DNA of 64,000 nt from Glandiceps talaboti (Eukaryota > Hemichordata > Enteropneusta > Spengelidae): positions 11,540,461 to 11,604,460 of the forward strand of contig NC_135561.1 of assembly GCF_964340395.1 (NCBI RefSeq), given 5' to 3'. The notes under the pieces are model-generated. The model did no database searches, had not been told where the DNA came from, and was given only the letters and a program-made list of their open reading frames with translations. Made by a program: the position numbers and the translations under genes. Positions 23,985 through 41,130 of the stretch are shown here, piece after piece. How positions within the stretch are numbered: the first letter of the stretch is position 1; each line of letters starts with the position of its first letter.

Positions 23985-26900
23985 TTGAAACACTAAATTT
24001 TACAAATTCCTGAAAAAGTAGCCGACAAGAATTCCGGAATTGCGGAGTAGCCGGTTGTTTTTGCCGGCTACCGACCCCCACCTACATCCCTGTACGCTGT
24101 GGCATAACCTCTAAGATTTGATTGGGTATTCGGGGAAGTGACTACTCATTTTGTATCATTGAGCCAACCGTGTTTACATGTAGTGTTTATAAACACATAA
24201 CAGGAGAGTGCAAAGTTCTTTCTCTGTAAACATCGATCTTTGACAGTAACGTGAAATGGCCACTTGTTGGAATGTACTGAGTACTTGCGTCCCCAACTGG
24301 TGCCTGCAGTGTAGTTTTCCACTCTCCTATAGTCACATGCTATCATTCAGAACTTCACGTGATTTCTTGCTTTGTTTAGTTGTCTGTTTGACTCTTTGTC
24401 TGCCTGTCTGTGTTGCTTGCCTGCCTGCCCGCGTGTTGGAATGTGTTCGATGTGAAATTTCGAAAAGATATATTGTTCTCCATACAGTCGGCAATCATTG
24501 TAATGCATCTCACGATACCCTGCACACCTAGCATGGACAGTTCTCTCATTGTTGTCTCCAATAATCAGAATTGTGTTCGGTAAACAGGTTCAATGGTTTA
24601 CTTTGGTTAAATTAAAGCTATCTAGATAACCTAGTAATTTACCAATTGGTCAAATATTTTAAAACAATATAGAACACCATGGAAATGAAAATAATATTAT
24701 ATGAACAATCTCTGAGGTACAATGAATGGACAACAAAATGGCGTTCCTTCGTATCTCAGACTCATATGGAATTAATTATATTTGAAATCTTAATCTTATT
24801 TACATTTCATCAACACCTTTCGAAGCAAGGGATCTGGATTAACTACACTCCCAGAAAGATTAACTAGCTACGTCAGTCCTAAAGCAGTGCTTTGTGTCAA
24901 GTTTAATTTATATTTTATTTCATTCATAATAACAATATTATAATAATTTTCAACAAAAAAAATTCAATATGGTCATTGCTAGGGAGTATTTCTATTATTT
25001 CATTCCAAAATAAAAAACTTTTTGTGCCAAAATTTTATGAAAACTAGAATTCAAACTCTTCATATAATTCTGGCGGGCCGGGAGTGATCGTTTTCAAGTT
25101 GACCAAATATTCACAATTTTGAACTTTACACACGTATTGTATAAATGGACAATGAGAAGACATGTATGTATGATGTTGCTTCGGTTACAATCACTAGAAC
25201 TAAAAATATAACTATAAAATATCATTATTACACTGAAACGTACGATGACGTCAGACCAGACTACGTAAACCATGGAATGATCGATAAATGGTGTAATTAT
25301 GAATGAACGATTTTGATTATTTAAAAATACTGTTACAAAATAATTCTACATTTTTTTTCTAAATACGTAAATTTTCCATTCATCTTTTCTATCTTTGGTA
25401 TATTGTCGAATAAAGGGGAGAATTAGACGTGAAATTTTCAGGCATTTTTTATCACATTTAGGAGATATTCAGTCATATCCCTTGAGCCTCAAATTTTCCT
25501 TGCCTGTACTTGAGCGGAAAGTAAGAGCAATTTATTAACTAGAGTTTCCTCTGAAATATCCAGCCAGAAGATAACTACAGGGTGGGGCTACAAGTTGTTT
25601 TCACGAGTTGTTAAATGTATCCGTACCCACGTACGCTTCTTGCTTGTATTTCTATATACACAGTGAACCGACTGGTGTAAAGAAGAGGTCGTGAAAGGTT
25701 ATATAATATAATAGAGCATGTTAGTGTTTGATACCCTACGGTTAACCACCCCTTCCGGTGGAACCAAGCCAATAGACCATTCATTGATGAGCACAATATC
25801 CGAACGCCCTAAAATGAATAGAGCCCTTCTAAATACAGTAGCGTAAAGGAGCTTATATTCTCACCATTATTTGTTTTCGTCACATTCCCGAAAGATCATA
25901 GGCCACACCCACGGTATTTTGCTAACTTTGCAGTATCCACAGACAGCATAGAGATACGATGTATTGTACAATGTATATTTTCATTTCAACACTTTCAAAC
26001 ATTTGGCGAACAATTACTAAATTTGGACCGAGATTTCTAGCACAGATTGAAAAATGGAGACATTTTTGGCAATTTCGATCTAAAATGAAATTGAGAAGCG
26101 CTGATTTTTTTTTTTTTTACAGCAAAACAATAATTTTGTGAAATTTTTTTGACATCACATATGGTCGCGCTCAGTACATACAATATGGTAATTCTGTCGT
26201 ACATACTCACGTTGACATTTCTATCGATCACTCAGTGTAAAGGCATAAAAGACGAGGTTGTATTAGAATAAGTGTGTATTCATATAGAAAATGCTTTCTC
26301 GTGGGTGAATTTTTCTCTCATAACGATATTCCTCGTTTATAACGTCTCAGCGAAGTTCTTTTATTGCCGTAAAAAGGTATGTTGGTTTTTACGACATAAA
26401 GATGCAATGGTTTAACTTGAATATTAATATAATCAAAGAGTTACTACTGTTGCAATCAGCGGAAATATATTACTATGGAATTTGAAAACCCTTTTAGCGA
26501 TTAGACTTTCTCAGAGAACTTTCTACAGTTCGGTAGCCAGGTGCCCACGCATGAGCAAAGAGATCACAGTATATTTATATATTGTACAAATGAGTCTTCC
26601 TGCGTACTTTCAATGTCCCAGCCCATAACTTCCGATGTCAGTATAACGTACGTACGTCCGGGAACCTTTTTTTACCCCTCCATTCACCCACCCACTCGAT
26701 GTAAGCCATTATATCCGTCTGTCGGCTGTCTGCAAATCATCCATCATCGTTAACGATTCTTTTTTTTTACACATCCCTTTCTAAGTAGATACACTGTCTA
26801 AACGCCCTTAAACATGTTCCCTTTTACTGAGACCACCAACAGCCTTTTCATAGTCGTTTGAATCCCAGGCTACTTATATCCGTTTTACCTGAATTAGGTC

Positions 26901-27246
26901 ACAAATGTTCGGAAATTGTCCCAACCCACTCAGTGTCTGAAGTAGGCTACATGAAAGAATAAGGTGTTATTTTGACGGGGTTTGGACATATTTATCAGTA
27001 CTGTCGTAACTATTAAAGATTGTCGATTGCAACTGATATTGCTATTAGTACTAGTACTAAAAACTGGGTAAAAAAGAAGACACTCAAAGAAAACTTATAA
27101 ATTCATAGCATGATTCCTTTTTTTCAACACATCTGCAGCAAAATCTGTACTGAGGTTATTGACGTCAATGTTGCCGTCATCAAAATAACAACGCCATCAA
27201 CGACATGAATATCAAAATGAATATTCAGTATATCAGTATTTTTTTT
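23985..27246. other. Non-coding, possible intron sequence
   Basis: No exon-like block with both splice signals and coding composition was found. A TGACGTCA lies at 25246-25253 and another at 27160-27167. CGTACGTACG-type palindromic sequence lies at about 26648. Confidence 0.45.
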
Positions 27247-27509
27247 TTAGACTGTCGACAGTCGTCCGTGCCTTTTTGCTACGTTTTATCTAAAACTAAA
27301 ATCGTTGCCTCGCTCCGATCCGGAGCAATACTATAACCACGTACCCGGGCCACGTACTGATCAGCGAGTGCCGGAGGCACGAGTTCGTGCCTTCGGCAAG
27401 CGCAGTTCCTATCAATACGCATTATCCATTGCTACGGAGCGAGGCGACGACTTTGATTTAGATGAAACGTAGCAAAAAAGGCATGAATGACTGTCGACAT
27501 ACAGTCTAA
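27247..27509. mobile_element. Foldback/MITE with ~80-bp arms and TA flanks
   Basis: The left arm runs 27247-27329 and the right arm 27428-27509. Matching pairs include GTCGACAGTC, TGCCTTTTTGCTACGTTT, ATCTAAA and GCCTCGCTCCG. Direct TA dinucleotides flank the outer GACTGT/CAGTC ends, compatible with TA target duplication as in Tc1/mariner-type MITEs (family knowledge; assignment inferred). The ~100-bp centre holds a nested hairpin at 27363-27402, GTGCCGGAGGCACGA pairing with TTCGTGCCTTCGGCA. There is no coding capacity. Confidence 0.75.
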
Positions 27510-30404
27510 GTATGTTTGTACCCAAAGTTAATTCACCGTGTGCGTTTGATTAATTGAAGGACGGTAAATTGTTTTTAGGAAAGGTCAACCTCTTTTCACT
27601 GTTTTCTTACGTCGGTGTATTTTCATGTCAATGTTGGTCTTCTTACCGAGAGAGATTTGATATTTAACAATTTAGAGATATTTTGAGATCTAAAATATAG
27701 TGTTTACGTGCACTCTTAGAGACATACGATCGACATTTTCCATTTTATATCAGGTCATTATCATATCATTATGAATATTATTATATCGTTATCATATTAT
27801 TATATATTGAATAACTGAATATTTATAATTAATGTCATTAACATAAATGAATAGTCATTAGACTTTCATTTTTATTAGTTTTTTCCCCCAAAAAGTCATT
27901 TTTATAGTCACTGAAGAATTGCTGAACTTTTGTAATTTTTTCACTATCTGATAAATTATATAAAAAAATAATATTATATGAATTATTTATATCTGCTGGT
28001 ATGTGGGATGATGGTATGTGGGATGAATATGAAAGCTTATGATGTGGAACACTGAATTAAAGAATATCAAATTTCCAACACGAACGTCGAACAGAAAATT
28101 GTTTTCAAGTTCACAATCCGCGATAATCTTGTTTTAAATTTATGAGTCACAATCTATACTCATGCTGTATGTGAATCATCATGGTGACATACTCCCACGC
28201 ATTTGCCCTCCTCAATATCAGACGTGAGAATATGGCCTCTTAATTTCGGCAATATTTTTTGTAAATTTCACAAGATTTCTTCAAGCTATTGACATTAAGT
28301 TATTTAGAAGGTTTTGTTATATAATACTAGTCCAACATAAAGTGAAAATATGTCGAAAAAGTTAGTGAAAAAAAATTTCTGTTCAAATATTTTGAGCGGG
28401 AACCTGTTCGTGCTTGTACCATGGCAGTCGAATTTTGAAACAATCAACTTTGCCAATCCATATATATGTTGATAACCACATGATTTGTCTCAGAAGAAAA
28501 TATTTTTTATGTGATGATTCAATAAGTCGGAGTGACGGTGGTGGCGTCCTTCTTTTCCATTGCCATATTTCCATTTGTGTGATATGACTTTTTGACTCCA
28601 TTGAATTCTAAGAGTGTTTTGTTGTTAGCTTTCCTAGCGCAGAAATACTTGCGACGTTTATTTGTTTGCTTTGTTTGTTTGTTTGTTTGTTTTTCCGTAT
28701 ATTTGTTGCATATTTGTTGTTGTTTTTCTCCATCCGTCTGCCGTTTTGCATGATGTAATATGACTTGCATGTGAATGAAGTGGGAAATCAAAATATAACG
28801 GTTGATGACGTAAGTATGATGGTAGCTGTCCTGTACGTGTGCAACACTAGTCTATCAGCTAGCCCTCGGATGTTCTTCCGATAAAATACGACACACAGCC
28901 GAACAACGCTATCGAGGATGGAACTTCGGTCAAGCCCTCACATGCGAACTTCGTTCGCTTATAGTTATAGCATCGAAAGAAAGCCCGAACGTCTAGCAGC
29001 AAGACTAGTGCTACACTAGCTTCGTTCAGAAACAAAGTCATCACAGAACTGATGTTGTGTTCAGTACAAGTCACTCCCTGACAACATCATAGCGCCCTCT
29101 CAGTTATTTCTTGGCTTATAGTAATTAAAAGCTAATATATGATTTTATTTGGACTTTCTGTTATCACCATATCGGTATCAAATATAAATAACTACTATAA
29201 TAAATAATATCAAATATTTATATTTTTAAAGTGTCTTCTACAATGGATGAGTTGATAATGGCGCTATACAGTTATTACCCCTGGTACATACCTATATACC
29301 TATACCATCCCAACTCTCATACAATCCATTACAGCCTTTGTAAATTCATAGGATCAAAACTTCACATTGCAACCTCTCCTACCAGGTTCGAGCTGGGTTG
29401 ACTGTGACACAATCGTGTTTCAAATGTTGTCCAACAACTTGTATGTTTTATGATGATTCTACTAATACAAGTAGCCGACAAGTGTCTTCGTTACATTTAC
29501 ATGTATTCATGCATAGATCGACTCTTATGTTTTGTGTGATGCATCGCATTCAAGTCACGGCTTTATACGGATTCATGCTTTATCAACTGCACACAAAGTT
29601 GTAATCTCCTAGCTAATAGAAGCTCTCTTCCTTGTCATATTAAAACACAATTTCACTCATTCTAAAACTCTCTCGGTGATGTTCGTTCCCGCTGCATAGT
29701 TATCTAGGGAATTGTTAGATGTTGTCGTGAGACGGTCTGTTCATACCACGTGGTGTATCGACTACATGCATGTTATAAACTAGTCTATAGAGTACGTACT
29801 CTGATCACTCTCCATCCATCGTTTACGTCCGGACGCCTCTAGACTGTCGCCGCTGATAAGCAGCCGTAATTTAGTAGTAAATGTTTTCCCAAGAAATAGT
29901 GTTAGATTGATAGAATTCATCTCAAGGTCCGACCACGGGTGAAATTAAAAAAAATCACAACGGTTCTAGAGACACCTACGATAAAAGGTGACGCTTGGAT
30001 TTATGTGTCTCCACCCCCGCCCCCATCTTCAGCCCCATCTCATCGATACGATAATATGTATGTGGGTTGGAGAAGAAACGAAATTAAATGCAAGTATGAG
30101 AGTAGGCGTTGGTGCGGCTGTCAATTTATAATAATAATGTATTGATAGTCTGGGTGGCTTAGAAATGATAATCGAAAGAGGCGGTGGATAATATGAATTA
30201 TTTACACGCCTGTGCTGTGCTTTCCTGACTCGACCATAGTGGGAGTTTGTCTTAAATTTCTTGCTTTTTTTTTCTTTTGTCCGATTTAAGAAATGTAGCG
30301 GGTCGCTCTGGTCATGAATATTATAAAAACCAGATTGGATTGCCCTACTAAGACTTTTTCATTATCGCAGGTGTGACTTGTTCACACGCCACTGGGTGTT
30401 CAAA
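27510..30404. other. Non-coding stretch
   Basis: No exon supported. A GTTT run lies at about 28670-28690 and an AGCGCCCTC motif at 29091-29099. Open frames here are short and AT-driven. Confidence 0.45.
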
Positions 30405-30587
30405 ACTTGGTTGGTTGGTTGGTTGGTTGGTTGGTTGGTTGGTTGGTTGGTTGTCGATCAGTTGGTTGGTTGGTTGGTGGAGTTGATGGAGTTGGTGGGG
30501 TCGATGGATGGGTGATTAGATGGGCCAGTCACTCAGTGATCCATCGATCGGTCGGTCGGTTGGTTGGTTGGTTGGTTGGTTGGTTGG

Positions 30588-30637
<50 letters not shown>

Positions 30638-30700
30638 GACTGACTGACTGACTGACTGACTGACTGACTGACAGTTCGACCAATTGAGTCAAGCAGTCAG
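30405..30700. repeat. (GGTT)n, (GATT)n, (GACT)n series
   Basis: GGTT blocks (30405-30450, 30558-30588) lead into GATT (30589-30635) and then GACT (30638-30671), each step one base change of the unit. The Gly-Trp-Leu-Val frame is an artefact. Confidence 0.95.
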
Positions 30701-33271
<2,571 letters not shown>

Positions 33272-33273
<2 letters not shown>

Positions 33274-35750
33274 GTGCTATTTACCGCTAATTGGATAATT
33301 TGTCGAATGAAATTTGCGATAATTATACACCTGGAAATTTATTGCTTGATTATTGTTGGGTGATATGTCAGTTGTTAGAATACTTGTGATGACTAAGATA
33401 CACTTACAATAGGGAAAGCTTTCATTTTAACACACAGGTTGCAGTTGGCTGAGTGTCAGTTGAAATTAAAGTTAAAGGGGCGATACAGGTGATTAGTCGC
33501 ATTCACTCACACAACATCATTCTTAATTTTGGAATTTTCTCTTGATATGTGTAAAACAAGATATCAATTTAGCTATCATACTTGTGACATTTATTGCTAC
33601 TACGCTTGACTGTTTTTATCTGTTCGGGGAAAGACATACTCCAGAAGATTGCTTTTTTCAAAATACAAGTAATTTTATTTCTGACAAACAGCCTTGCTCG
33701 CCCCTCTATTAATATATACAGAATCATATAATGTGAGGTGAATGGTTGTACATGAAATAATAGTTCTGTCATTAAGGTGAAATTTGAGCTATCATTTTCC
33801 AATTGGGTGTAGTTTCGAGTGATTACAAAATGATGATTTGTGCAAAATTGATGTCAAAAAACGAGGTGTGGTATGTTGATGAAAACCTCTCTATGGCCCA
33901 GGACAGGCTGTCAAGTCAAAACCATTGTATTTATTAATCTGTGTCATTTTGAATACCATTATCACGAATTATACACAGTAAAAGGGACATAATTTAATTA
34001 TAATTGATTTATCTTATCTGATGTAATCAAAACACCAAAATCGTCCCCAGCTTCAAGTAAAAACACATACGTAAGCAATTTAGCTGAGCAATTGCGAGGC
34101 ATCGATCTGACGACAACTAAGACGGAGCATGCGCAATGGCGTTTGACACAATTGTCGGCAACTCAACTCTGAAGAAAAGTTTATACAATATCGATCGTCA
34201 AAAATTCAGGCGGGAAATATTTGCACAGACGGCGTAAGATCCCTTATTTGATAAAATAGGTCTATGAAAATGTCGTTACGACCGAAAGCGTAAGATTTCT
34301 CTTGCCTGGGAGTCGAGTGCATCCTTTCAAGCTCGGCCGTTTACTATTCATTTGAAGGATTGATTATAGGTAATTACATAAATTTTGTTGTTGATGTAGT
34401 CAAGGATCGTGTGTTATCATTTAAAGATTAAAATAATTTACGAGATTGCAAAATAATTCACCAGAAACAGAGAGAGAATTATCATTTTATGATGGGAACA
34501 AAATATGTAAATTAAAGGAATGTGTTAAACGACGATTATAAAACAGAATTGAAATATGTCCTTGGTCATGAAAAGTCATCAAGGGAAACATAGACAGACG
34601 GCATTTGTAATTCTGACGTCACATGGCTTTGTTTACTATAATATCCGAGACGATATGTCAACAAAATGAGACCGTTTTTCATCTCAGTATGCAATATAAT
34701 TCTTGCCAAAAAAGCCAGATATTTGAAACAATTACCTTTTTCTAAAACGAAATGGTAATAACTCATACGCTATGCAAAAATGATAAAATAATAAATGATG
34801 GTATCTTAAAAGAGGCTGTTTCTTGTTCAACATATGTCTATGACAGCAGAATCGCCATCTTAACGGACATAGTAAATTATATTAGTTCACGTATATATAA
34901 TTGATTGGATATTTTTTGTATATAGAATATTGATACGAAAACTAGAAACAGTACGCCAAATTTACTTCTCCGTAAAATTATGTCATATTAGAATTTTTTT
35001 TTTTTAAATGTATAATTTTGGCTACAGATCGTTAGCCATTATCTGTTAGAATCATATCTATTTCCGTTTGATGCTAATACATCAGAAATAATGGCATTTA
35101 TCGATCTGTTCAATGAATACCAATCGTGACTTTTGATCCCAAGTTCCGAAAACTCCCGAAGACACCTTTATTTAAGGTTTGGTTATAATGGGGAGACGGA
35201 CGTGAGTGAAATGCAAGAATCGTTAATCACGCATAAAATTTTACATAATTCCTATCGTTTTGCAAAACTAACAACTTGACATTTCTGTTACTATGCCAAC
35301 TGGTGCCTTTCTATCAAATATACGCCGAGATATTCCGAAGCAAACTACAGTTCGATTTTCGATTTCCTGTCGTGTATACAATTATAAGGAGAATTCTAAT
35401 ATTTGGGTTCGTAATGAAGTGTGCTTAAGTACGTACGTGAGGAAACTACAAATTCATGTTCTTTGGACAAGAAAGTAGCGAATATGTTGGTCTTGTTTAA
35501 AGTCACTTATTCTGAAAAGGGATGTTATCATATTATCCACCTAAAACACCTCCAGAACATACATACGTTTTAAACACTATTTCTTGTCAAATTTAAACAA
35601 AGAGGGTATACTTCAGGGTGGGGAGGGGTATACTGAAGCCGTTGTGCCTACTTCCATTATTGGCCACTATATTATAATGTAATGCTGTACTTCTCAATGA
35701 CTGACACGTGTACATACACAAACACACACATACACACCCAACCCAACCAC
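33272..35750. other. Non-coding stretch
   Basis: No gene or named repeat found. A TGACGTCA lies at 34614-34621. Confidence 0.45.
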
Positions 35751-35752
35751 AC

Positions 35753-35791
<39 letters not shown>

Positions 35792-35805
35792 GGCAGACAG
35801 ACACA
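35753..35805. repeat. (CAGA)n tetranucleotide repeat
   Basis: About 12 units with one CAGG. Confidence 0.95.
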
Positions 35806-35924
35806 TATACATATATGGGTCTACGTGATACATGTTCATACATATATTAAACATCAATCATGTCAATCGTAAAGTGTGAAATTTTACGTTCAACAATTGC
35901 AATTTGATATTTTGACACCTTTGT

Positions 35925-35978
35925 ACGTCATCGATGTACCCACTCACTGTGCATTCGATGTACCTACTCACCGTGTAT
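35925..35978. repeat. Two copies of a ~27-bp unit
   Basis: ATCGATGTACCCACTCACTG is followed by a second copy, TTCGATGTACCTACTCACCG. Confidence 0.7.
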
Positions 35979-36317
35979 TTCTGTATAATAGTGTTTGTTC
36001 ACTGAAATGTCACGAATCGCGTTTTAAAAGAGTAGTTATGCAATCATGGAAGCCAGTTATATTGAAACAAATTGTCACCAGACTCGACAAATATCATACT
36101 AACATTCACTAATTTTCATTATCTGGCGCGAAAAAATAACTCAGATGTTGTCGTCTGACACAACAAATACTGAAGTACAATTGCTACATTTTAAACTACT
36201 GACATGCCTTAAAATGTATATGATGTTATAATGTATGTGATTTGGTGATGATTGGCTAAAATGATGGTAGCTCAGACAATGAACTACATGTAGCAACGTT
36301 GGTAAGATTTGGTATTA

Positions 36318-36945
36318 CACCAGACGATAAAAATAGCAGTTCTAGTAAAAAGAAATTGTGGAGCCAGACAATAATAAAATGTAGTAAAATGTCAGTAAGA
36401 TTTTTGTTGAGCCAGACGATAAAATGTAGCAATGTTATGATTTGTAAGATTTTTGTTGAGCCAGACGATAAAATGTAGCAATGTTAGTAAGATATTTGTT
36501 GACCCAGACAGCAAAATGTAGCAATGTTAGTAAGATATTTGTTGACCCAGACAGCAAAATGTAGCAATGTTAGTAAGATATTTGTTGAGCCAGACAGCAA
36601 AATGTAGCAATGTTAGTAAGATATTTGTTGACCCAGACAGCAAACTGTAGCAATGTTAGTAAGATATTTGTTGACCCAGACAGCAAAATGTAGCAATGTT
36701 AGTAAGATATTTGTTGACCCAGACAGCAAACTGTAACAATGTTATTAAGATATTTGTTGACCCAGACAGCAAAATGTAGCAATGTTATTAAGATATTTGT
36801 TGACCCAGACAGCAAAATGTAGCAATGTTAGTAAGATATTTGTTGACCCAGACAGCAAAATGTAGCAATTTTAGTAAGATATTTGTTGACCCAGACAGCA
36901 AAATGTAGCAATGTTAGTAAGATATTTGTTGAGTCAGACGATGTT
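36318..36945. repeat. 43-bp minisatellite, about 13-14 copies
   Basis: The unit is GTTGACCCAGACAGCAAAAT then GTAGCAATGTTAGTAAGATATTT. From about 36,410 to 36,930 copies are evenly spaced at about 43 bp, with few substitutions. The left-most copies (36318-36440) are degenerate and carry GACGATAAAATG in place of GACAGCAAAATG. The last copy returns to the GACGAT form. The minus-strand frame at 36828-37013 is a shadow of the repeat. Confidence 0.95.
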
Positions 36946-39900
36946 CTGTTTCCCGCCAACTCGTTTGAATCGTATATTGAAGAACTATAGACAGCATATG
37001 GATTCCCCGCCAACGATCTTGGACTATCCTGCCATTTTCCTTCATTTTATCTTCCTGTAAAATTGTACACCTTCTGAACTCACCTATCGTAAAAAAATTG
37101 AAATGTAAACGATCGGCATTTAATATACGTGTCCTCAGCTATGAAAGGGCCCAAGGCATGTTACTACTATTCGATCTACCTGATAAAGAAACGAGCGTGT
37201 CCTCGCATAAATTTAATTACCATCGTCGTAAAAATTTCAATTCGACCATGAAGAACAAAATTATCCTAATTTAATTTTCTTCAAGAGAAAGAACAAGTCA
37301 TTTATCATAAAAACTGGAATTCTCAAATAAAATGAATGGGTTTGTTTGATGTACTAAAATAAGTTAGACAAAGATAGGCTCACTCTCTAATCATTCCGAT
37401 TAATTGAGCCTTTGACAGACAGCGTGCAAGAGTACTTGCAGTGTGTGTGTTTAATTCCCGGAATTAAACAGACACGCGTACTATATCAAGAAATTACTTT
37501 TAGAAGTCTCGCTGTGTTGTGAGTTTGCAATATAATTTATTTCCGAACACGGCCTCCTGTCATTATGTATACATACCCACTGAAAATATTACCTTAAATC
37601 CAATGTTTTAGTAAAGGTTGGTTGATTCATGTGGGAATGTGCATCAATTCGACGCAACGTTCTCATGGGTTTTGTTTGATACAGTGAGTATGAGAGATCT
37701 TAGCGATCGGAGTTTTTTCGTTCAACATGAGTAATTGCAGTTTGTTGTTTCATTCATAAGTCTATGAAGTAGGTGTAGTGTAACAAAATGACGGTCGGTG
37801 AGGTGGCATGGGTATCGAGAGATGAAAGTTTGGGGTGCACGGAAGGCACTGTGCACCGGTCACTCCTCGCTCTAGACTTTAATATATGTTCCAGTCACAC
37901 TCCATCCATACATCGTCTCATATATTATCCCTTTTACCACAATACTTGATGTTCTAAAGTTATGATAGCAAAGTGATGGGGACATCGTCGGTTGGAAGTT
38001 GGAATGTTAACCAGAGAGGTGGAGGGAGGGGTATTATCTCATGAAAGTTCGATGTTTTATAGATTAGTATCAAACCAATTGAAGTTCGGGCATCAGATTC
38101 ATGCACAGACAAGGAAAATATTCCCTGTCCGTGGCTTTAATTGAAGGTGCGCTATGGAATGGGTTATCAACCGATTGAAAAAAGGAGAAGAAATATGAGA
38201 GTTGGGTGAATGACCTACGTAAGATGGAATTTTCACCTGATGGAGATGAAGGGAGTGGGTTCTGTATGAATCAAGGAATGGTTAATTAAAATATACATTA
38301 ACATACTGCCGAGAATTGGAATATACGATAGATTGATATAGTGTAGTTATTAAGCTGGTTAAATGTGGAGGAATGGGGTTTAATTAGTCGATGAAATATG
38401 GGGACTGTCCGCCGACGACAGGTAGTAGAGAATGGGGGGGAGGGGTGCTAAAATAGATCTTGGGACTATGCCATTGCTACGCATCCTTTCAACATGGTTC
38501 AATCCATTGCAATTCTATGGTTACCAGTAGATTTGCAATCAAAACTTCCACATCTCGTAGTTTTACAAGCAAAAGGTAACATTTTCACGAAATCGAAAGA
38601 AGATACAGTCGACCAGCTGAATGCTTCACCTTTGACCTAATTACATCTTCGAATAAGAATTTTAGATATATAAAGTTGATACTCGATGATACAATCTGCA
38701 TTAATTTTCAACTTTGTGGAGAACTAGGTAGTTAAGCACAATATTCAAAGAGGATGGCCTCATGCGTTACCATGGAAACCATAACTGACATTACGCTTCC
38801 CAAGGTATAGTCATAGTTAAAGATATGGAAGAAATACAAGCAGAACTTGTGAGCTTTGTGCTTTATTTGCCACATTTTGTTAGCGAATTTGAGAACAAAT
38901 GTGTAGAGCTTGATTATTAACATTTAATATGTCGATATATTATAGAAATAATAAACTTTTGGTTGTATTATCCCATCAAATATAGAGTGCTCGTTTGACA
39001 CTGATTTCCATCTCAGAAGACATTCCTCATTAGCATAATAAGTATTTTTTCAGACAGTTCGCATAATAATTTACTAGACTTTGCTATGTTTCCTTCGTTA
39101 CGTCACCACGGGAGATCTCACCTAAATGGGGAGCAATTTTCTCAGTGGTGAGAAAGTCTCTCCTGTTCTGATAATAATGAGTCACGACGTGTAAGGAAGC
39201 GTTCTGTACGACGAAATTGAGAATGCTAACGTCTAGGGATCGGTTTCACGTGACGGCACGAATACGCATCGCTGGCCTGTGTACTCACCAAGATGGCGGT
39301 CCGAAAGACAGTAGGTCTTTTTTTCTCTCTCGTTTTTAATATTATCCATGTCGAAGTTGTGAACTGTTTACCAATGTTCCAGTTCTTGTGTGACATTTGG
39401 GCATTTTGAATCTTAAATTTTCGGTATCTTCTGCATTGGATACTATAGCAGCAGTATAGAGATAATGATATTCGACTGGTGATTGAAAATGTTTGTACAG
39501 ACGAAATTGTATCCCCACTTTCCACGGAGACATTGATTTGCAAAGGAAAATGCAATGAATGCGAAAGCTTAACGTGTAATCTTAGATTTTAGGGAATCGA
39601 TAGCGAGACGAGAGAACACGTTCTAGCATTCAATGAAAAGAACTTAATCTACGTTAAGCATCACAGCGTTATCAGGGCGTACAGTGTACATGCAACCTCT
39701 TCTTTTTCGTGTCTATGGAATTTGCTTATTTTAACCTTTCGATTGCGTAGTACATCAGCGAAAAACTTATTTAACCAAAACAATTCTTATATTACTGTAG
39801 TTGCTTTTGTGCCCCCCCCCCCACCACCACCACAATTTTCATAACCTTAAATTCCAAACAAATAGCAGTGTCATAACTTCGCTAAAAAAATTAAGTCATA

Positions 39901-41086
39901 CAATTTTTCAGAAAAGTTGGGTGGATGAATTTTAAAGGTTAAGTTGGAAGTCTAGCCTAAGAGTATTATAAGTAATACATTAATATTTCATTCTAAACCC
40001 AATAGTCAACTTCTAACAAACACATTCTGAAACTGAAGCTATCTTTTCTATGCATAAAAAGTAATAGAAAACCACTGAGGCACTAAACGTAGAAAGAGTG
40101 AAAATGTGCATATAGAATGTAATGGCGGGTCGCCCCCTTTATCCACTCAGTTTTGCTATTAGAATGCAATTTCTACTGTAGTTTGGATGAAAATTTAAAC
40201 GACAGTCAGAGATGTTGTCAGATATCATGTCAGGACAAAGGTTACGATTGCAGAATATGAACTACACGTCTGCATAATTTTCTTTTTCGATAATTCCCGG
40301 GTGAATAAATGAAATGATATTCACATATTTATGAAGATCATATATGACACGGCGGTACGCAAAAAGATAATTTCTGTGACCTGATAGTTTGTGAGAGCTC
40401 TATAACAGAATACAGTTATCACAAAGTGGATGTATACACTTATAAAGGGTTTTCAATCTTGGTAGCCATATTGTATTCTGGAACATGTAATTATTCTTGC
40501 CAATTAATCATGTTATTATGGATATTTTTAAAGGTACATTACTACTACAAGCCATCTTCTAAACTACTTTACAAAGTGATTTTCAACGTGTTATATCTTT
40601 CTAAATTGATGATGTACGTACCTGCATATCCTGTGCCACTCAAATTTGATCTGAGCTCTGTTTTGTATGTACAACTTCGAATCTTAGGCCCCGAATTAAG
40701 ATATATGTTAACGTCAAAGTTGTCTAATCACGGGCTGTCTGTGAAGTATACTCACTTGCCAATTGCGTGCTATTAGTTGCCACATAGAAAAAAACAAAAC
40801 ATAGTACAGATATTGCAACTATCGACTTTATTGAATGCGTAATTAAATATGACATTTACCATAATAAATTAATACGTTCCCAAAATAACTTCCGGGGATT
40901 CCAAATAATAATAATCGAAGCACGTCATTCACAACAATAATTAGTAATAGATTTTTAATACTTATGACACTCATTTAGTTAACTCACCTCATCATCATTA
41001 CCGTGACGAAATTAAAGTAACTTGATATACACAATGAATCTTACTAAAATTACATTATGAATATTTTAGTTACTTGTAGTCAGATG
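36946..41086. other. Non-coding stretch
   Basis: No exon supported. A YY1-like CCAAGATGGCGG lies at about 39289-39300. It starts a 38-codon plus-strand ATG frame and adjoins a minus-strand donor-like string (GTGAGTAC). It could mark a promoter, but nothing more supports a gene. Confidence 0.4.
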
Positions 41087-41130
41087 GTTGGTTGGTTGGT
41101 TGGTTGGTTGGTTGGTTGGTTGGTTGGTTA
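41087..41130. repeat. (TTGG)n tetranucleotide repeat
   Basis: About 11 units of TTGG, then imperfect TTAG. Confidence 0.95.

Noticed and set aside
39226-39555. 109-aa minus-strand frame over a YY1-like CCAAGATGGCGG and a donor-like GTGAGTAC
   Set aside because: Composition is AT-driven and only one splice-like signal is present. Mentioned as a possible promoter mark only.
40426-40776. 116-aa plus-strand frame
   Set aside because: Hydrophobic AT-rich composition typical of chance frames; no splice context or motif.
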